Under the pieces are notes generated by a model, which saw nothing but the letters and a program-made list of their open reading frames with translations, had not been told where the DNA came from and made no database searches. From Candidatus Pelagibacter communis (GTDB lineage Bacteria > Pseudomonadota > Alphaproteobacteria > Pelagibacterales > Pelagibacteraceae), in contig NZ_CVSG01000079.1 of assembly GCF_001179945.1 (NCBI RefSeq), positions 1-50,970 of the forward strand: a stretch of DNA of 50,970 nucleotides, read 5' to 3'. The translations under genes were made by a program, and so were the position numbers. Within the stretch, counting starts at the first letter, position 1. Every line of letters starts with the position of its first letter. Below, one piece after another: positions 26,907-36,703 of the stretch.

Positions 26907-27412
26907 TGGTTTCAAGAGTAAAAAGATATTTTTTAGAAATAAAAGATTTTTCAAAAACAGTTGATTTAAATCTTCCAGAAAACTTTAAAATTATTTTGGA
27001 CGATAAAGATAATTTTCATTTAAATAGATTTTTCTACAAACAAATAGGCGTAGATCATTACTGGAGAGATAGATTACTTTGGTCTGATAGCGAGTGGGTA
27101 AAATATGTCACAAATAAAAATTTAGAGACTCATGTTCTTAAAAAAGGTGAAGATCTAGTTGGGTATTATGAGCAAGAATATCACCCCGGATCTAATGAAG
27201 TAGAGCTTATCAATCTCGGAGTGCTAAAAGAATTTAGAGGTCTGAAACTTGGCTCGACTCTTGTAAATCATGCTATCGCAAGTGCATCGAGAAAAAATCC
27301 TGAAAGAATGTGGGTTCATACTTGTAGTTTAGACCATAAACATGCATTACAAAATTATAAATCAAAAGGTTTTGAGATTTTTAAACAAGAAGAAATTGAT
27401 TTTGTAGCTTAG
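26906..27412 (+). CDS. GNAT family N-acetyltransferase
   Basis: A 168-residue protein with the acetyl-CoA pyrophosphate loop LGVLKEFRGLKLGSTLVNHAI (RGxxLG, near residues 111-131), followed by the C-terminal block HALQNYKSKGFEIFKQEE. The acceptor substrate cannot be inferred. Last gene of the hisB-to-GNAT run. It ends 4 bp inside convergent lolA, and a terminator hairpin (27421-27444) follows within the lolA coding sequence. Confidence 0.88.
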   Translation: MVSRVKRYFLEIKDFSKTVDLNLPENFKIILDDKDNFHLNRFFYKQIGVDHYWRDRLLWSDSEWVKYVTNKNLETHVLKKGEDLVGYYEQEYHPGSNEVELINLGVLKEFRGLKLGSTLVNHAIASASRKNPERMWVHTCSLDHKHALQNYKSKGFEIFKQEEIDFVA

Positions 27413-27978
27413 TTTATTTCAGGCACTTTAAAGGTGCCTTTTTTAAAAACGTCATTTTTAGCAATAATTTTCAGGGAGAAAGTTATATTATTGTTGTATT
27501 GATCTTTAATCTCCCATCCTTTCAAATCTAGATTTTTTTTATCAAATAAAACTGCAATTTCGCTTTCACCAAAATAAATAAGCTTAATTATTTGATCATT
27601 TATCTCTAATTCCCCTGATTGCACAATTTCTAAAAGTTTATCTTTATATAAAATATTTAAGAATGGAGATTTTGAAATAGGATAATGGTAAGTTTTATTA
27701 TACCTTTTTTGTGTAATTGCTAACCTCTTATTATTAATAACTAGTTCTTTTTTCTTATCATCAAAGTAATTGCACTTTAGTTTTCCAGGAAACTCTAAAA
27801 GACAACTACCTTTTTCTTTTTTTTCATTAATTAACTGATCAAATGTAAATTCTAAAGAACTTAAGTTATTTAGTTGAGTAACTATTTGATCTTTTTCATT
27901 GGCTAATAAACTCGTTGTTATTAATAAAAAAAACGAGAGTGAAAATATTTTTTTAAAGAACTTCACGTTTACCAACAT
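27409..27978 (-). CDS. lolA: Outer-membrane lipoprotein carrier protein LolA
   Basis: A 189-residue periplasmic chaperone that ferries lipoproteins to the outer membrane. The N-terminal signal peptide (VKFFKKIFSLSFFLLITTSLLA) is cleaved before NEKDQ. The LolA core follows: LEFTFDQLINEKKEKGSCLLEFPGKLKCNYF, resembling the family's F-Q-x-x-G-x-L-x-ikrPg-x-fRw-x-Y. I take ATG 27978, which has AAGG six bases upstream; a TTG 18 bp earlier lacks support. The start lies 26 bp inside ftsK, its usual alphaproteobacterial partner. The 3' end contains the terminator of the opposing his operon. Confidence 0.86.
   Translation of the reverse strand: MLVNVKFFKKIFSLSFFLLITTSLLANEKDQIVTQLNNLSSLEFTFDQLINEKKEKGSCLLEFPGKLKCNYFDDKKKELVINNKRLAITQKRYNKTYHYPISKSPFLNILYKDKLLEIVQSGELEINDQIIKLIYFGESEIAVLFDKKNLDLKGWEIKDQYNNNITFSLKIIAKNDVFKKGTFKVPEIN
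27421..27444 (+). terminator. Terminator of the his operon, nested in lolA
   Basis: The stem AGGCAC/GTGCCT (6 bp) closes a 7-base loop and is followed by TTTTTT. It lies 8 bp beyond the GNAT stop. It falls inside the 3' coding end of lolA on the other strand, so the same bases serve as terminator and as codons. Confidence 0.75.
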
Positions 27979-30034
27979 GATTTGCCTTACTGACAATACC
28001 TTTTTCTTCCATCATATCAATAATTCTAGCAGCTCTATTATATCCGATTTGTAACTTTCTCTGTAAAAAACTAGTAGAGGCTTTTCCCTCTGATTTAATA
28101 ATTTCTACAGCCTGATTAAATAATTCATCCTCATCACCTTCATTTCCAGGGGTTAATGAGCTTTCTGTTGTTTCTTGTGAGGTAATTTCTTCCATATAAT
28201 CTGGCTCTCCCTGTGCTCTTAGCGAGTTTGTAATTTTCTCAATTTCTTGTTCAGAAACATATGGACCGTGAATTCTAACTATTCTGTTTGCGGATGACAT
28301 GAATAACATGTCTCCTCTTCCAAGTAATTGTTCGGCACCCTGCTCCCCTAAGATAGTTCTGCTATCAATCTTGGAACTTACTTGAAAAGATATTCTTGTT
28401 GGAAAATTTGCTTTGATTGTACCAGTTATCACATCAACACTCGGTCTTTGAGTTGCCATGATGATATGTATACCTGCAGCTCTGGCCATTTGAGATAATT
28501 TTTGAATGTAGTTTTCAATTTCTTTTCCAGCTACAAGCATTAGATCTGACATCTCATCAACTACTACAACGATGTAAGGCATTTTAAGTTTGTGCTTAGC
28601 ATTATAGCCATCAATGTTTCTTACCCCTACCTTGCTCATTAATTTATATCTGCTGTTCATTTCCTTTACTGTCCATGATAAAGCCGATGTAGCTTTCTTA
28701 GCATCGGTAATAACCGGAGTTAATAAATGAGGTATTCCTTCATAAGTAGACAGTTCTAACATCTTTGGATCGATTAAAATAAATTTACAAAGATCAGGAC
28801 TTAGTTTGTAAATCAGTGAAACAATTATAGTATTAATACAAACAGACTTCCCCGAACCAGTGGTACCCGCAATTAAAAGATGAGGCATTGAAGTTAAATC
28901 ACCAACAATTGGCATTCCAGAAATGCTTTTACCTAAAGCTATCGGAAGTCTTATATCTTTCTTTAAAAATTTATCATAAGAAATAATTTCTCTTAGCGAT
29001 ACACTCTCTCTTTCCTCGTTTGGAATCTCAATCCCAACAGTGTTTTTTCCTGGAATGACTGAAACTCTTGCAGAAGTTGAACTAGTATTTCTTGCTAAAT
29101 CCTCAGATAAATTAATTATTTTTGATACTTTTACACCAGGCGCTGGTTCAAATTCATAAAGACTTACTACGGGACCATTATTAATTGCTTTAATTTTGCC
29201 GTCTATACCAAAGTCTAATAATATTTTTTCCATAAATTCAGCATCAGGACGATTTTTATTTCCATCAGAACTAAGTTTAGATAAATTTTTTTCTAAATAA
29301 TTTATATCTGGTAATTTATACTTAGTTTTTGTAGTAACCTGATCTTTTTTAGAACTTGTGTCGGTATCAAATGAAAAAGATTGTTGAGGTTTTTCTAAAG
29401 TCTGAGGCTGATCTTCAATATTAATTTTACTAAAATCTGGTTCAATATTTTCTACAGGCTTTCTTCTAAAAAGTGAAATAATTACTGAAAATACTTTTTT
29501 ATAATTTATATCAGCTGAAAATGAAAAGAAAATTATTGTTAATAAAAGTAATCCATAAATTGAATATGTATTATCAATCCATGGAGCCCAAGTATTAATA
29601 AAGTTATATGTTATTTTTCCAACAAAACCTGAATTGCCATTATCAATTAACCAAAAAGAATTATCGAATGTTAAATAGATAAAAACTGTCCCTACAGTCA
29701 AATAAGCTACAACTAAAAATAATTTTAAAATTATTCTTTTTAATTCTTTTTTTATTATCAAATCCAATCCCCAAAATAAAAAGTTAAGCAATAATAAAAA
29801 AGAAGCTAAACCAAAACTTTGCAATAAAAAATCTGCAATGCTGCTTCCATAAATCCCAAAAAAATTCTGAATTTCAAAGCTCCTATCCCCATAAACAAAT
29901 GAAGGATCTTCAGGAGAATATGTTGTAAAAGCGATTGCAAGTGCGACACTTGATAAAACTAAGATTAAACCTAGCAATTCAAAGGTTCGCTTTTTTAAAA
30001 AATTTGTTACACTATCTAAAAAGTTTGTATTCAT
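27953..30034 (-). CDS. ftsK: DNA translocase FtsK
   Basis: A 693-residue septal DNA pump that clears chromosome dimers during division; shorter than many FtsK proteins because the linker is brief. There are about four N-terminal membrane segments in the first 185 residues, and a low-complexity linker around 190-260. The motor shows GPVVSLYEFEPAPGVK, Walker A GTTGSGKS around residues 389-397, and Walker B VVVVDEMSDLMLVAGKE. A C-terminal gamma winged helix (about 625-693, LQRKLQIGYNRAARIIDMMEEKGIV) reads KOPS-type sites. It precedes lolA with overlap and is divergent from the UbiH-like gene across 55 bp. Confidence 0.96.
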   Translation of the reverse strand: MNTNFLDSVTNFLKKRTFELLGLILVLSSVALAIAFTTYSPEDPSFVYGDRSFEIQNFFGIYGSSIADFLLQSFGLASFLLLLNFLFWGLDLIIKKELKRIILKLFLVVAYLTVGTVFIYLTFDNSFWLIDNGNSGFVGKITYNFINTWAPWIDNTYSIYGLLLLTIIFFSFSADINYKKVFSVIISLFRRKPVENIEPDFSKINIEDQPQTLEKPQQSFSFDTDTSSKKDQVTTKTKYKLPDINYLEKNLSKLSSDGNKNRPDAEFMEKILLDFGIDGKIKAINNGPVVSLYEFEPAPGVKVSKIINLSEDLARNTSSTSARVSVIPGKNTVGIEIPNEERESVSLREIISYDKFLKKDIRLPIALGKSISGMPIVGDLTSMPHLLIAGTTGSGKSVCINTIIVSLIYKLSPDLCKFILIDPKMLELSTYEGIPHLLTPVITDAKKATSALSWTVKEMNSRYKLMSKVGVRNIDGYNAKHKLKMPYIVVVVDEMSDLMLVAGKEIENYIQKLSQMARAAGIHIIMATQRPSVDVITGTIKANFPTRISFQVSSKIDSRTILGEQGAEQLLGRGDMLFMSSANRIVRIHGPYVSEQEIEKITNSLRAQGEPDYMEEITSQETTESSLTPGNEGDEDELFNQAVEIIKSEGKASTSFLQRKLQIGYNRAARIIDMMEEKGIVSKANHVGKREVL

Positions 30035-30089
30035 TACGAATCGATTACGTACTTTTTACCATTTTTATGAAAGTGTTAAAAATTTTTAT

Positions 30090-31199
30090 ATGATAAAACA
30101 AAGAATATGCATTGTCGGAGACGGCCTTTCAGGCTTAATGACAGCTGTAGTTCTAGCTAAATTACCGGGTATAGAAGTAAATTTAATTACTAAAAAAGGC
30201 ACAAAAAATGTAGATAAAAGGACTACTGCTATTTCAGATACAAATTATAAGTTCGTCAATCAAAATATTAATAACTTGGAACAAAAGTTGTTTTGGCCTT
30301 CAAAAAAAATTGAGCTTTTTTACGAAACTTCTAAAGAAAATATAAATTTTTTAAATCTCAACGAGGCAAACTCTAATCTTATGTATGTTTTTGAAAATGA
30401 CAAAATTAAAAGTGTATTATTGAAAGAAATTTCAAAAAATAAAATTAAATTAATCAGAAAGGATGTAAAAAACTTAGATGAATTAAAAAATTATGATTTA
30501 ATTATTCTCTGTATAGGTGGACACTCTAAAATTTACAATAACATAACAAAAATTAGATCTATCAAGAAAGATTATAAAGAAATAGCTATTACAGGATATG
30601 TAAAACACAAATTTAAGACTCTCAATACAAGCCAATTCTTTTTAAAAGAAGGTCCGTTGGCTTTACTTCCTTTTTCAAAAAATTATTTCTCTTTTGTTTG
30701 GAGTGTAAAAAAACATTTTTTCGAAAATAATTCAAAAAAAATTACAACTTTAGTAAAAAACAAAATAGTAGAAATATTGAAGAATAAACAAGATATCACT
30801 ATTAGCAATATTCAGTCCTATCCTATTTCTCTTAGTCTAAGACGACAGTATTATCAAAAAAATATATTAATTCTTGGTGAAGGTCTGCACACTATACATC
30901 CAGTGGCCGGTCAGGGCTTTAATCTAGTTCTAAGGGATATAAAAAAATTAAAAGAGATTATAAAATATTACGTGGGTTTAGGTATTTCTATTAAAAATAG
31001 CTATGCCCTAAATGATTTTTATAATAGTAGAAAACCTGAAAATACTATTATGAGTTTAGGCGTTGATGCTACTCATAGTTTTTTTAAACAAAATAAATAT
31101 TTAGATCCCTTCAAAGAAATTATTGTAAAAAATATTAAGAACAACGAGACATTAAAAAAATTCAGTAAAATAATCTCTAATCGAGGTTTATCATTATAA
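30090..31199 (+). CDS. FAD-dependent ubiquinone-biosynthesis-type hydroxylase (UbiH/Coq6 family)
   Basis: A 369-residue flavoprotein monooxygenase with the N-terminal FAD-binding motif CIVGDGLSGLMTAVVLA (GxGxxG), the UbiH-like RTTAISD near residue 45, and the conserved flavin-site block GEGLHTIHPVAGQGFNLVLRD. This family hydroxylates the aromatic ring of ubiquinone precursors; the exact ring position cannot be told from the sequence. In several alphaproteobacteria such a gene neighbours ftsK-lolA, as here. It is followed by mnmE after 4 bp. Confidence 0.87.
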   Translation: MIKQRICIVGDGLSGLMTAVVLAKLPGIEVNLITKKGTKNVDKRTTAISDTNYKFVNQNINNLEQKLFWPSKKIELFYETSKENINFLNLNEANSNLMYVFENDKIKSVLLKEISKNKIKLIRKDVKNLDELKNYDLIILCIGGHSKIYNNITKIRSIKKDYKEIAITGYVKHKFKTLNTSQFFLKEGPLALLPFSKNYFSFVWSVKKHFFENNSKKITTLVKNKIVEILKNKQDITISNIQSYPISLSLRRQYYQKNILILGEGLHTIHPVAGQGFNLVLRDIKKLKEIIKYYVGLGISIKNSYALNDFYNSRKPENTIMSLGVDATHSFFKQNKYLDPFKEIIVKNIKNNETLKKFSKIISNRGLSL

Positions 31200-31203
31200 T
31201 TCA

Positions 31204-32532
31204 ATGAACATTTACGCGTTATCTTCGGGTAGAGGTCCCTCTGGAATAGCTATCGTTAGAATATCAGGCAGTGAAACACTCAAGATTTGTCAAAATTTGA
31301 CCAAGTCTAAAGATATAAAGTCGAACGAAGTTAATTTTTGTAAGTTCTATAACCCTAACAATGGTAATGTAATAGATCCGGAGGCTCTATTATTGTGGTT
31401 TCCCGGGCCAAACAGCTATACTGGAGAAGATTTAGCAGAATTACAAATCCATGGAAGTAACGCAGTAATAAACGCTTTATTGAGAGTCTTATCCGAGCAA
31501 AAAAACTGCAGACTAGCTGAACCAGGTGAGTTCACTAAAATTGCATTTCAAAATGATAAAATCGATTTGTTAAAAGCAGAGAGTATAGGAGATCTAATCC
31601 ATTCCGAGACGGAACTACAAAGACAACAAGCAGTAAAATTAGTTCAGGGAAACGCATCAAATTATTATAATGATCTGAGGGAAAAAATAGTAAAATCTCT
31701 TGCTTTTATAGAAGCAAAAATTGATTTCGCAGAGGAAGATCTTCCAGAAAAAGTACTAAAAGATGCTCATAAATCAATCAAAGAAATTCATTCAGAAATT
31801 ACAAAAATAATTGAAGATAATAAAGTTGGAGAAAAAATTAGAGACGGTTTTAGGATTTCAATTACAGGAGAAGTTAATGCGGGGAAATCATCATTACTAA
31901 ATTTACTTTCAAAAAGAGAAGTAGCTATTGTTTCGGATGAAGCTGGAACAACAAGAGATGTTATAGAAACCTATCTAAATTTAGATGGTTATCCTGTAAT
32001 CTTAGCAGATACCGCTGGTATAAGAGAAGCTAAAAATGAAGTTGAAAAAAAAGGCATTTCTTTAGCTTTAGGTAAATCAAAAGAAGCAGATTTAAATATT
32101 GTAGTAATAGATAATTCATCAAAAAAAATTAACAATGAAATACAGAATATGATTAATAAAGATACTATAATCCTCTTAAATAAATCAGATGTTTCAGATA
32201 AGCAAAATCATAAATTTGATGTTGATACTGTTTTAGCTTCAGTAAAAAATAATAAAAATATCGATAAATTGATAAATTTAGTTAAAGTGAAGTTAAGTAA
32301 AAAATTCACATCAAATAATAGTGCTTTAATTACCAGAGAAAGGCATAGAGCTAAGCTCAATGATTGTTTGAAAGAAATTGATAAGTTTCTTAAAAAGGAT
32401 CAAAATAAAGACCTCGAATTAGCAGCAGAAGACCTGAGAATGGCTACACGACATCTTGGTAGCATCGTTGGTAAGGTAGATGTGGAAGAAATACTTGGAT
32501 CTATATTCAAAGACTTCTGTATCGGTAAATAA
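31204..32532 (+). CDS. mnmE: tRNA modification GTPase MnmE
   Basis: With MnmG it adds the cmnm5 group to U34 of tRNAs. The 442-residue protein has the N-terminal folate-binding domain (IYALSSGRGPSGIAIVRISG), the P-loop G1 GEVNAGKSS (223-230), the switch region DEAGTTRD, G3 DTAG, G4 NKSD, and the C-terminal catalytic CIGK (439-442). All key elements are intact. It is adjacent to mnmG, its partner, after a 42-bp gap. It belongs to the classical origin-proximal block. Confidence 0.98.
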   Translation: MNIYALSSGRGPSGIAIVRISGSETLKICQNLTKSKDIKSNEVNFCKFYNPNNGNVIDPEALLLWFPGPNSYTGEDLAELQIHGSNAVINALLRVLSEQKNCRLAEPGEFTKIAFQNDKIDLLKAESIGDLIHSETELQRQQAVKLVQGNASNYYNDLREKIVKSLAFIEAKIDFAEEDLPEKVLKDAHKSIKEIHSEITKIIEDNKVGEKIRDGFRISITGEVNAGKSSLLNLLSKREVAIVSDEAGTTRDVIETYLNLDGYPVILADTAGIREAKNEVEKKGISLALGKSKEADLNIVVIDNSSKKINNEIQNMINKDTIILLNKSDVSDKQNHKFDVDTVLASVKNNKNIDKLINLVKVKLSKKFTSNNSALITRERHRAKLNDCLKEIDKFLKKDQNKDLELAAEDLRMATRHLGSIVGKVDVEEILGSIFKDFCIGK

Positions 32533-32574
32533 AATACTACTTGTATTCTTAATCTAGACGTTTACATTCACAAC

Positions 32575-34443
32575 ATGACAAAACAAAGCTATGATGTAGT
32601 AGTTATAGGTGGAGGACACGCCGGATGTGAAGCAGCAGCAGCTTCCGCTAGAATGGGCGTAAACACTGCTCTTTTTACCCATAAAATTCAGAATATTGGT
32701 GAAATGTCGTGTAATCCCGCTATAGGAGGACTTGGAAAAGGGCATCTTGTAAGAGAAATCGATGCTTTAGATGGTGTAATGGGTGTAGTGGCTGATAAAT
32801 CAGGTATTCAATTTAGATTATTAAATAGAAGTCGTGGCCCAGCAGTGCAAGGACCAAGGACTCAATCAGACAGAGCTCTTTATAAAGAGCATATGCAAAA
32901 AATTTTGTTAAATTATGAAAATTTAGAGGTCGTAGCCGATCCAGTAGTAAAATTCTTATTTGATAACAATAGAGTTATAGGATTCGTTTGCCAGAGCGGT
33001 AAAGAAATAAGAACTAAAGAACTAATACTTACCACGGGAACTTTTTTGAACGGTTTAATACATATAGGTGAAACACAGATACCAGCTGGTCGTTATGATG
33101 AAAAACCATCTACCGGTTTAAGTGAACAATTAGCAAAATTTAAAATGCAAATTGGAAGATTAAAAACCGGAACACCTCCTAGACTAGACGGTGATACAAT
33201 TAATTATGATGACTTAGAAATGCAGCCTGCTGATGATGATCATTATTATTTTTCTTTCTTGACGAACAAGATCAATAATAAGCAGATTAAATGTGGGATG
33301 ACTTACACAAATAATGATGTTCATAAAATTATTAGTGAAAACATTTCAAGAAGCGCCATGTATTCAGGAAACATAAAAGGAGTAGGACCAAGGTATTGCC
33401 CATCTATAGAGGATAAAATTGTTAAGTTTAAGGAAAAAGAAAGACACCAAATATTCCTAGAACCAGAGGGATTAAAAGACAATACTATTTACCCAAACGG
33501 TATTTCAACATCTCTTCCAGAGGACATACAGCTTAAAATATTAAGCAAAATCAAGGGTTTAGAGCATGTTAAGATGAAGAGGGCTGGATACGCAATTGAA
33601 TATGATTATGTGGATCCAAGAGAGTTAAAAGCAACCTTAGAAACAAAAAAAATTAATTCTTTATTTCTTGCTGGACAAATCAATGGAACCACAGGGTATG
33701 AAGAAGCTGCAGCTCAAGGTTTGATAGCAGGCATTAATGCGGCCTTAAAAATTCGAAATGAAGAGGAGTTTATTTTAGATCGATCAACTTCTTATATTGG
33801 TGTTATGATTGACGACCTCATTACTAAAGGAGTCACAGAACCTTATAGAATGTTTACATCTAGAGCTGAATATAGACTAACTTTAAGAGCTGATAATGCC
33901 GATCAAAGACTAACTGATTTTGGAGTCAATTTAAATTTAGTGAAATCTGAGAGAAAAAAAATATTTAATGAAAAGAAAAAAAATATTTTGGCTCTTAATT
34001 CAATTTTAAAAAATAATTATTTATCACCTAATCAAGCTAAGAAATATGATATCAAAATTGCTATGGATGGTGTAAAAAGATCTTGCTTAGAAATTATGGG
34101 TCAGCGAAAAGTAAATATGGCAAAAATAAGGCAAGTATTTCCTGATATTCCTATTTTTCCAAGACACATAGAAAACCAAGTTGTAATAGACGCCCATTAC
34201 ATGGGTTACCTGGAAAGACAAGATAAAGATATAGAGTCTTTTAAGAAAGACGAGTCCGTTATCATACCTGAGGGCATAGAATATGAAAAACTGAGCGGTC
34301 TATCTAATGAGATCAAGAGCAAGCTGCTACAGGTGAAGCCTAAAACGCTAGGCCAAGCTATCCGTATTGACGGTGTTACGCCAGCAGCTATAATTATTCT
34401 TCTTTCACACATTAAAAAACTTGGATATAAAGCCACTGCTTGA
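32575..34443 (+). CDS. mnmG: tRNA uridine-34 carboxymethylaminomethyl enzyme MnmG (GidA)
   Basis: A 622-residue FAD protein, partner of MnmE. It begins with the dinucleotide-binding motif [14 protein letters not shown] and carries [19 protein letters not shown], the cysteine-containing [17 protein letters not shown], and the signature [18 protein letters not shown]. The C-terminal helical domain is complete ([18 protein letters not shown]). The TGA stop overlaps the rsmG start codon as TGATG. Length is standard. Confidence 0.98.
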   Translation: MTKQSYDVVVIGGGHAGCEAAAASARMGVNTALFTHKIQNIGEMSCNPAIGGLGKGHLVREIDALDGVMGVVADKSGIQFRLLNRSRGPAVQGPRTQSDRALYKEHMQKILLNYENLEVVADPVVKFLFDNNRVIGFVCQSGKEIRTKELILTTGTFLNGLIHIGETQIPAGRYDEKPSTGLSEQLAKFKMQIGRLKTGTPPRLDGDTINYDDLEMQPADDDHYYFSFLTNKINNKQIKCGMTYTNNDVHKIISENISRSAMYSGNIKGVGPRYCPSIEDKIVKFKEKERHQIFLEPEGLKDNTIYPNGISTSLPEDIQLKILSKIKGLEHVKMKRAGYAIEYDYVDPRELKATLETKKINSLFLAGQINGTTGYEEAAAQGLIAGINAALKIRNEEEFILDRSTSYIGVMIDDLITKGVTEPYRMFTSRAEYRLTLRADNADQRLTDFGVNLNLVKSERKKIFNEKKKNILALNSILKNNYLSPNQAKKYDIKIAMDGVKRSCLEIMGQRKVNMAKIRQVFPDIPIFPRHIENQVVIDAHYMGYLERQDKDIESFKKDESVIIPEGIEYEKLSGLSNEIKSKLLQVKPKTLGQAIRIDGVTPAAIIILLSHIKKLGYKATA

Positions 34444-35057
34444 TGCAGCAGCTTGAAGTCATAAATGTTCTCAAAAAGAGTCTTAATTTTAGTAACGATT
34501 CAATTGAAAAGCTTAAAAAGTTCAAAAATCTAGTTCTAAAAGAAAATCAAAATTATAATTTAATTGCTAAAAGCACAGAGAACCAAATTTGGCATAGACA
34601 TATACTTGATTCAGCTCAATTGGTTAAGTTTATTGATTTTAATGTCAGTTCCTTGGCTGATCTTGGCTCAGGAGCAGGATTTCCGGGTCTCGTAGTAGAA
34701 ATATTCAATAAAAATAAGGCTTTTCACGTGAAATTATATGAAAAATCACCAGTAAAAAGAAGGTTCTTAATAAATGTAATTAAGGAATTGAATTTAAATG
34801 CAGAGGTTTTAGGAGATGTCAGATATGAAGTTATAGATTCTGAGATTATAATTTGTAGGGCTTTTAAAAAATTAAATCAAATAATACAAGTTTCACGTGA
34901 AATCGCCAAAAAACCGCATAAATTAATGATTCTAAAAGGTCAAAATGCACAGGAAGAAATAAAAAATTCTTTTAAAACAAAAAAATACCCTTATAAATTA
35001 GAAAAAAGCATGACAAATAAAGATTCAAAAATAATTTTGATGGAGATTAACAAATAA
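34443..35057 (+). CDS. rsmG: 16S rRNA (guanine527-N7)-methyltransferase RsmG
   Basis: A 204-residue SAM-dependent methyltransferase. It shows NYNLIAKSTENQIWHRHILDSAQL, the SAM loop DLGSGAGFPGLV, and ICRAFKKL. It starts at ATG 34443 (overlapping the mnmG stop); a TTG one codon earlier is unlikely. Two 12-bp parS cores lie inside this gene, encoding the FHVK and VSREI segments. It is adjacent to parA with no gap. Confidence 0.96.
   Translation: MQQLEVINVLKKSLNFSNDSIEKLKKFKNLVLKENQNYNLIAKSTENQIWHRHILDSAQLVKFIDFNVSSLADLGSGAGFPGLVVEIFNKNKAFHVKLYEKSPVKRRFLINVIKELNLNAEVLGDVRYEVIDSEIIICRAFKKLNQIIQVSREIAKKPHKLMILKGQNAQEEIKNSFKTKKYPYKLEKSMTNKDSKIILMEINK
34720..34735. promoter_or_regulatory. parS-like site 1 (ParB binding) within rsmG
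   Basis: A perfect palindromic core TTTCACGTGAAA at 34722-34733, which matches the centre of the parS consensus TGTTTCACGTGAAACA. The outer two bases on each side differ. It lies 323 bp before the start of parA. ParB spreads from such sites to form the partition complex. The bases code for the FHVK segment of RsmG. Confidence 0.75.
34889..34904. promoter_or_regulatory. parS-like site 2 (ParB binding) within rsmG
   Basis: The core TTTCACGTGAAA at 34891-34902 matches 13 of the inner 14 bases of the parS consensus: GTTTCACGTGAAAT against GTTTCACGTGAAAC. It lies 154 bp before parA and 169 bp after site 1. The bases code for VSREI of RsmG. Confidence 0.8.
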
Positions 35058-35855
35058 ATGTCATCATCTTCAATACTAGCGATCATAAATCAAAAAGGTG
35101 GCGTGGGAAAAACCACCACCGTAATAAACTTAGCTGCTTCACTGTCCATTATGGGTCGAAATAATTTAGTTATTGATTTAGATCCACAAGGTAATGCAAC
35201 AACCGGGCTAGGCAAAAACAATAATGATGTAGATAAAAATGTTTACAATCTTTTAATAAAAAAAACTAATATTGAAAATATAATTCAGAAAACAGATATT
35301 AAAAATCTAGATTTAATAGGTTCTCATGTAAACCTTTCTGGCCTAGAAGTTGAAACTGCTAATGACTCTAACAGAGCATTTGTATTGAAAGAAATTTTGA
35401 ATTCAAAAAAAAAAGGTTTATTAAAAAAATACGATAACATTTTTATTGACTGTCCACCGTCTCTAAGCTTGCTTACTATAATGGCATTAGTTGCCTCAGA
35501 TGAATTGTTGGTGCCGTTACAAACAGAATTTTTTGCATTAGAAGGTATTACTCAACTTGTAAAAACAATAGATCGCATTAAAGAAAATCTAAATCCTAGT
35601 CTTAAGATTAGAGGTATTTTGTTGACAATGTTTGACAAAAGAAACAAACTTTCTTCTGAAGTTGATAGAGAGGCAAGAAATTATTTTAAGGAAAAAGTAT
35701 ATCAGACTGTAATTCAAAGAAATGTACGTTTATCTGAAGCACCCTCTCATGGATTACCTTGCGTAATTTATGATAAAAATTGTGTTGGAAGTAAATCTTA
35801 TTTTAAATTGGCTGAAGAATTTTTAAAAAAAGACCAAATTGAAAGTGCCGCATGA
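35058..35855 (+). CDS. parA: Chromosome partitioning protein ParA
   Basis: A 265-residue deviant Walker ATPase that moves ParB-parS complexes. It has the deviant Walker A loop INQKGGVGKTTTVINLA (residues 9-25), DLDPQGNATTGL, and FIDCPPSLSLL. RNVRLSEAPSHGLP is typical of the chromosomal ParA/Soj type. It starts immediately after rsmG and overlaps parB by 4 bp. Confidence 0.98.
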   Translation: MSSSSILAIINQKGGVGKTTTVINLAASLSIMGRNNLVIDLDPQGNATTGLGKNNNDVDKNVYNLLIKKTNIENIIQKTDIKNLDLIGSHVNLSGLEVETANDSNRAFVLKEILNSKKKGLLKKYDNIFIDCPPSLSLLTIMALVASDELLVPLQTEFFALEGITQLVKTIDRIKENLNPSLKIRGILLTMFDKRNKLSSEVDREARNYFKEKVYQTVIQRNVRLSEAPSHGLPCVIYDKNCVGSKSYFKLAEEFLKKDQIESAA

Positions 35856-36703
35856 ATGCTGGAAAGAAGAAAGGTTTAGGTAGAGGACTATCTGCGTTAT
35901 TTGGAGATACCACCCCTAAGGAAAAATCACCTTCCATTAATCAAAATAATATGGCTGCTATCTCCGATTTAACTCGAAACCCATACCAGCCAAGACAAAA
36001 TTTTAAAGAGGAAAAACTTGAAGAATTAGCTAATTCTATAAGGAAAAATGGGATTATTCAGCCAATTGCAGTTAGAGTAAGTAAATCAGGTTCTGAAAAA
36101 TATGAAATAGTAGCAGGTGAGAGAAGATGGCTAGCAGCTCAAAGAGCTGGCTTACACGAAATTCCAATTACAATTCTAGATTTATCAGACGTAGAGTCAT
36201 TAGAAGTTGCGATTGTTGAGAATATCCAAAGAGATGATCTAAATCCTATTGAAGAGGCCAAAGGTTACAAAAGATTAAACGAAGAATTTAATTATGACCA
36301 TGAAAGTATTTCTAAATTAATGTCAAAAAGCAGAAGTCACATCAGTAATACTTTAAGATTGTTAACTTTACCGTCAGATGTAATTGCAATGCTTGAAGAA
36401 GGCACTTTAACATCTGGTCAAGCTAGGCCTTTAATTGGTATTTCTAATGCTTCAGCTATAGCTGAAGAAATTGTATCTAAAAATTATAGTGCTAGAAAAG
36501 TTGAATATCTTACACGTAGTAAAAAAGGTAAAAATGAAAAATCTATTGATACAAATATTTTAAAAACTCAGGAGCGTATTGAAAGAGTACTGGGCCTTAA
36601 AGTTAATATAATTAATAAAAAAAATAATTCTGGTAAGGTTGTTATTCAATATAAAGATTTGGAGCAATTTGAATTAATTTCAGATTTATTGACTAAGAAT
36701 TAG
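35852..36703 (+). CDS. parB: Chromosome partitioning protein ParB
   Basis: A 283-residue CTP-dependent parS-binding clamp. The N-terminal KKGLGRGLSALFGD contacts ParA; RNPYQPRQNF, GIIQPIAVR, AGERRWLAAQRAGL and ENIQRDDLNPIEEAKGYKRL form the CTP-binding domain. The helix-turn-helix is SISKLMSKSRSHISNTLRLL, near residues 149-168. The C-terminal dimer domain is intact. It converges with holA, overlapping by 11 bp. Confidence 0.98.
   Translation: MNAGKKKGLGRGLSALFGDTTPKEKSPSINQNNMAAISDLTRNPYQPRQNFKEEKLEELANSIRKNGIIQPIAVRVSKSGSEKYEIVAGERRWLAAQRAGLHEIPITILDLSDVESLEVAIVENIQRDDLNPIEEAKGYKRLNEEFNYDHESISKLMSKSRSHISNTLRLLTLPSDVIAMLEEGTLTSGQARPLIGISNASAIAEEIVSKNYSARKVEYLTRSKKGKNEKSIDTNILKTQERIERVLGLKVNIINKKNNSGKVVIQYKDLEQFELISDLLTKN

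Noticed and set aside
34440-34442. TTG start for rsmG
   Set aside because: The ATG at 34443 overlaps the mnmG stop (TGATG) and needs no rare start codon.
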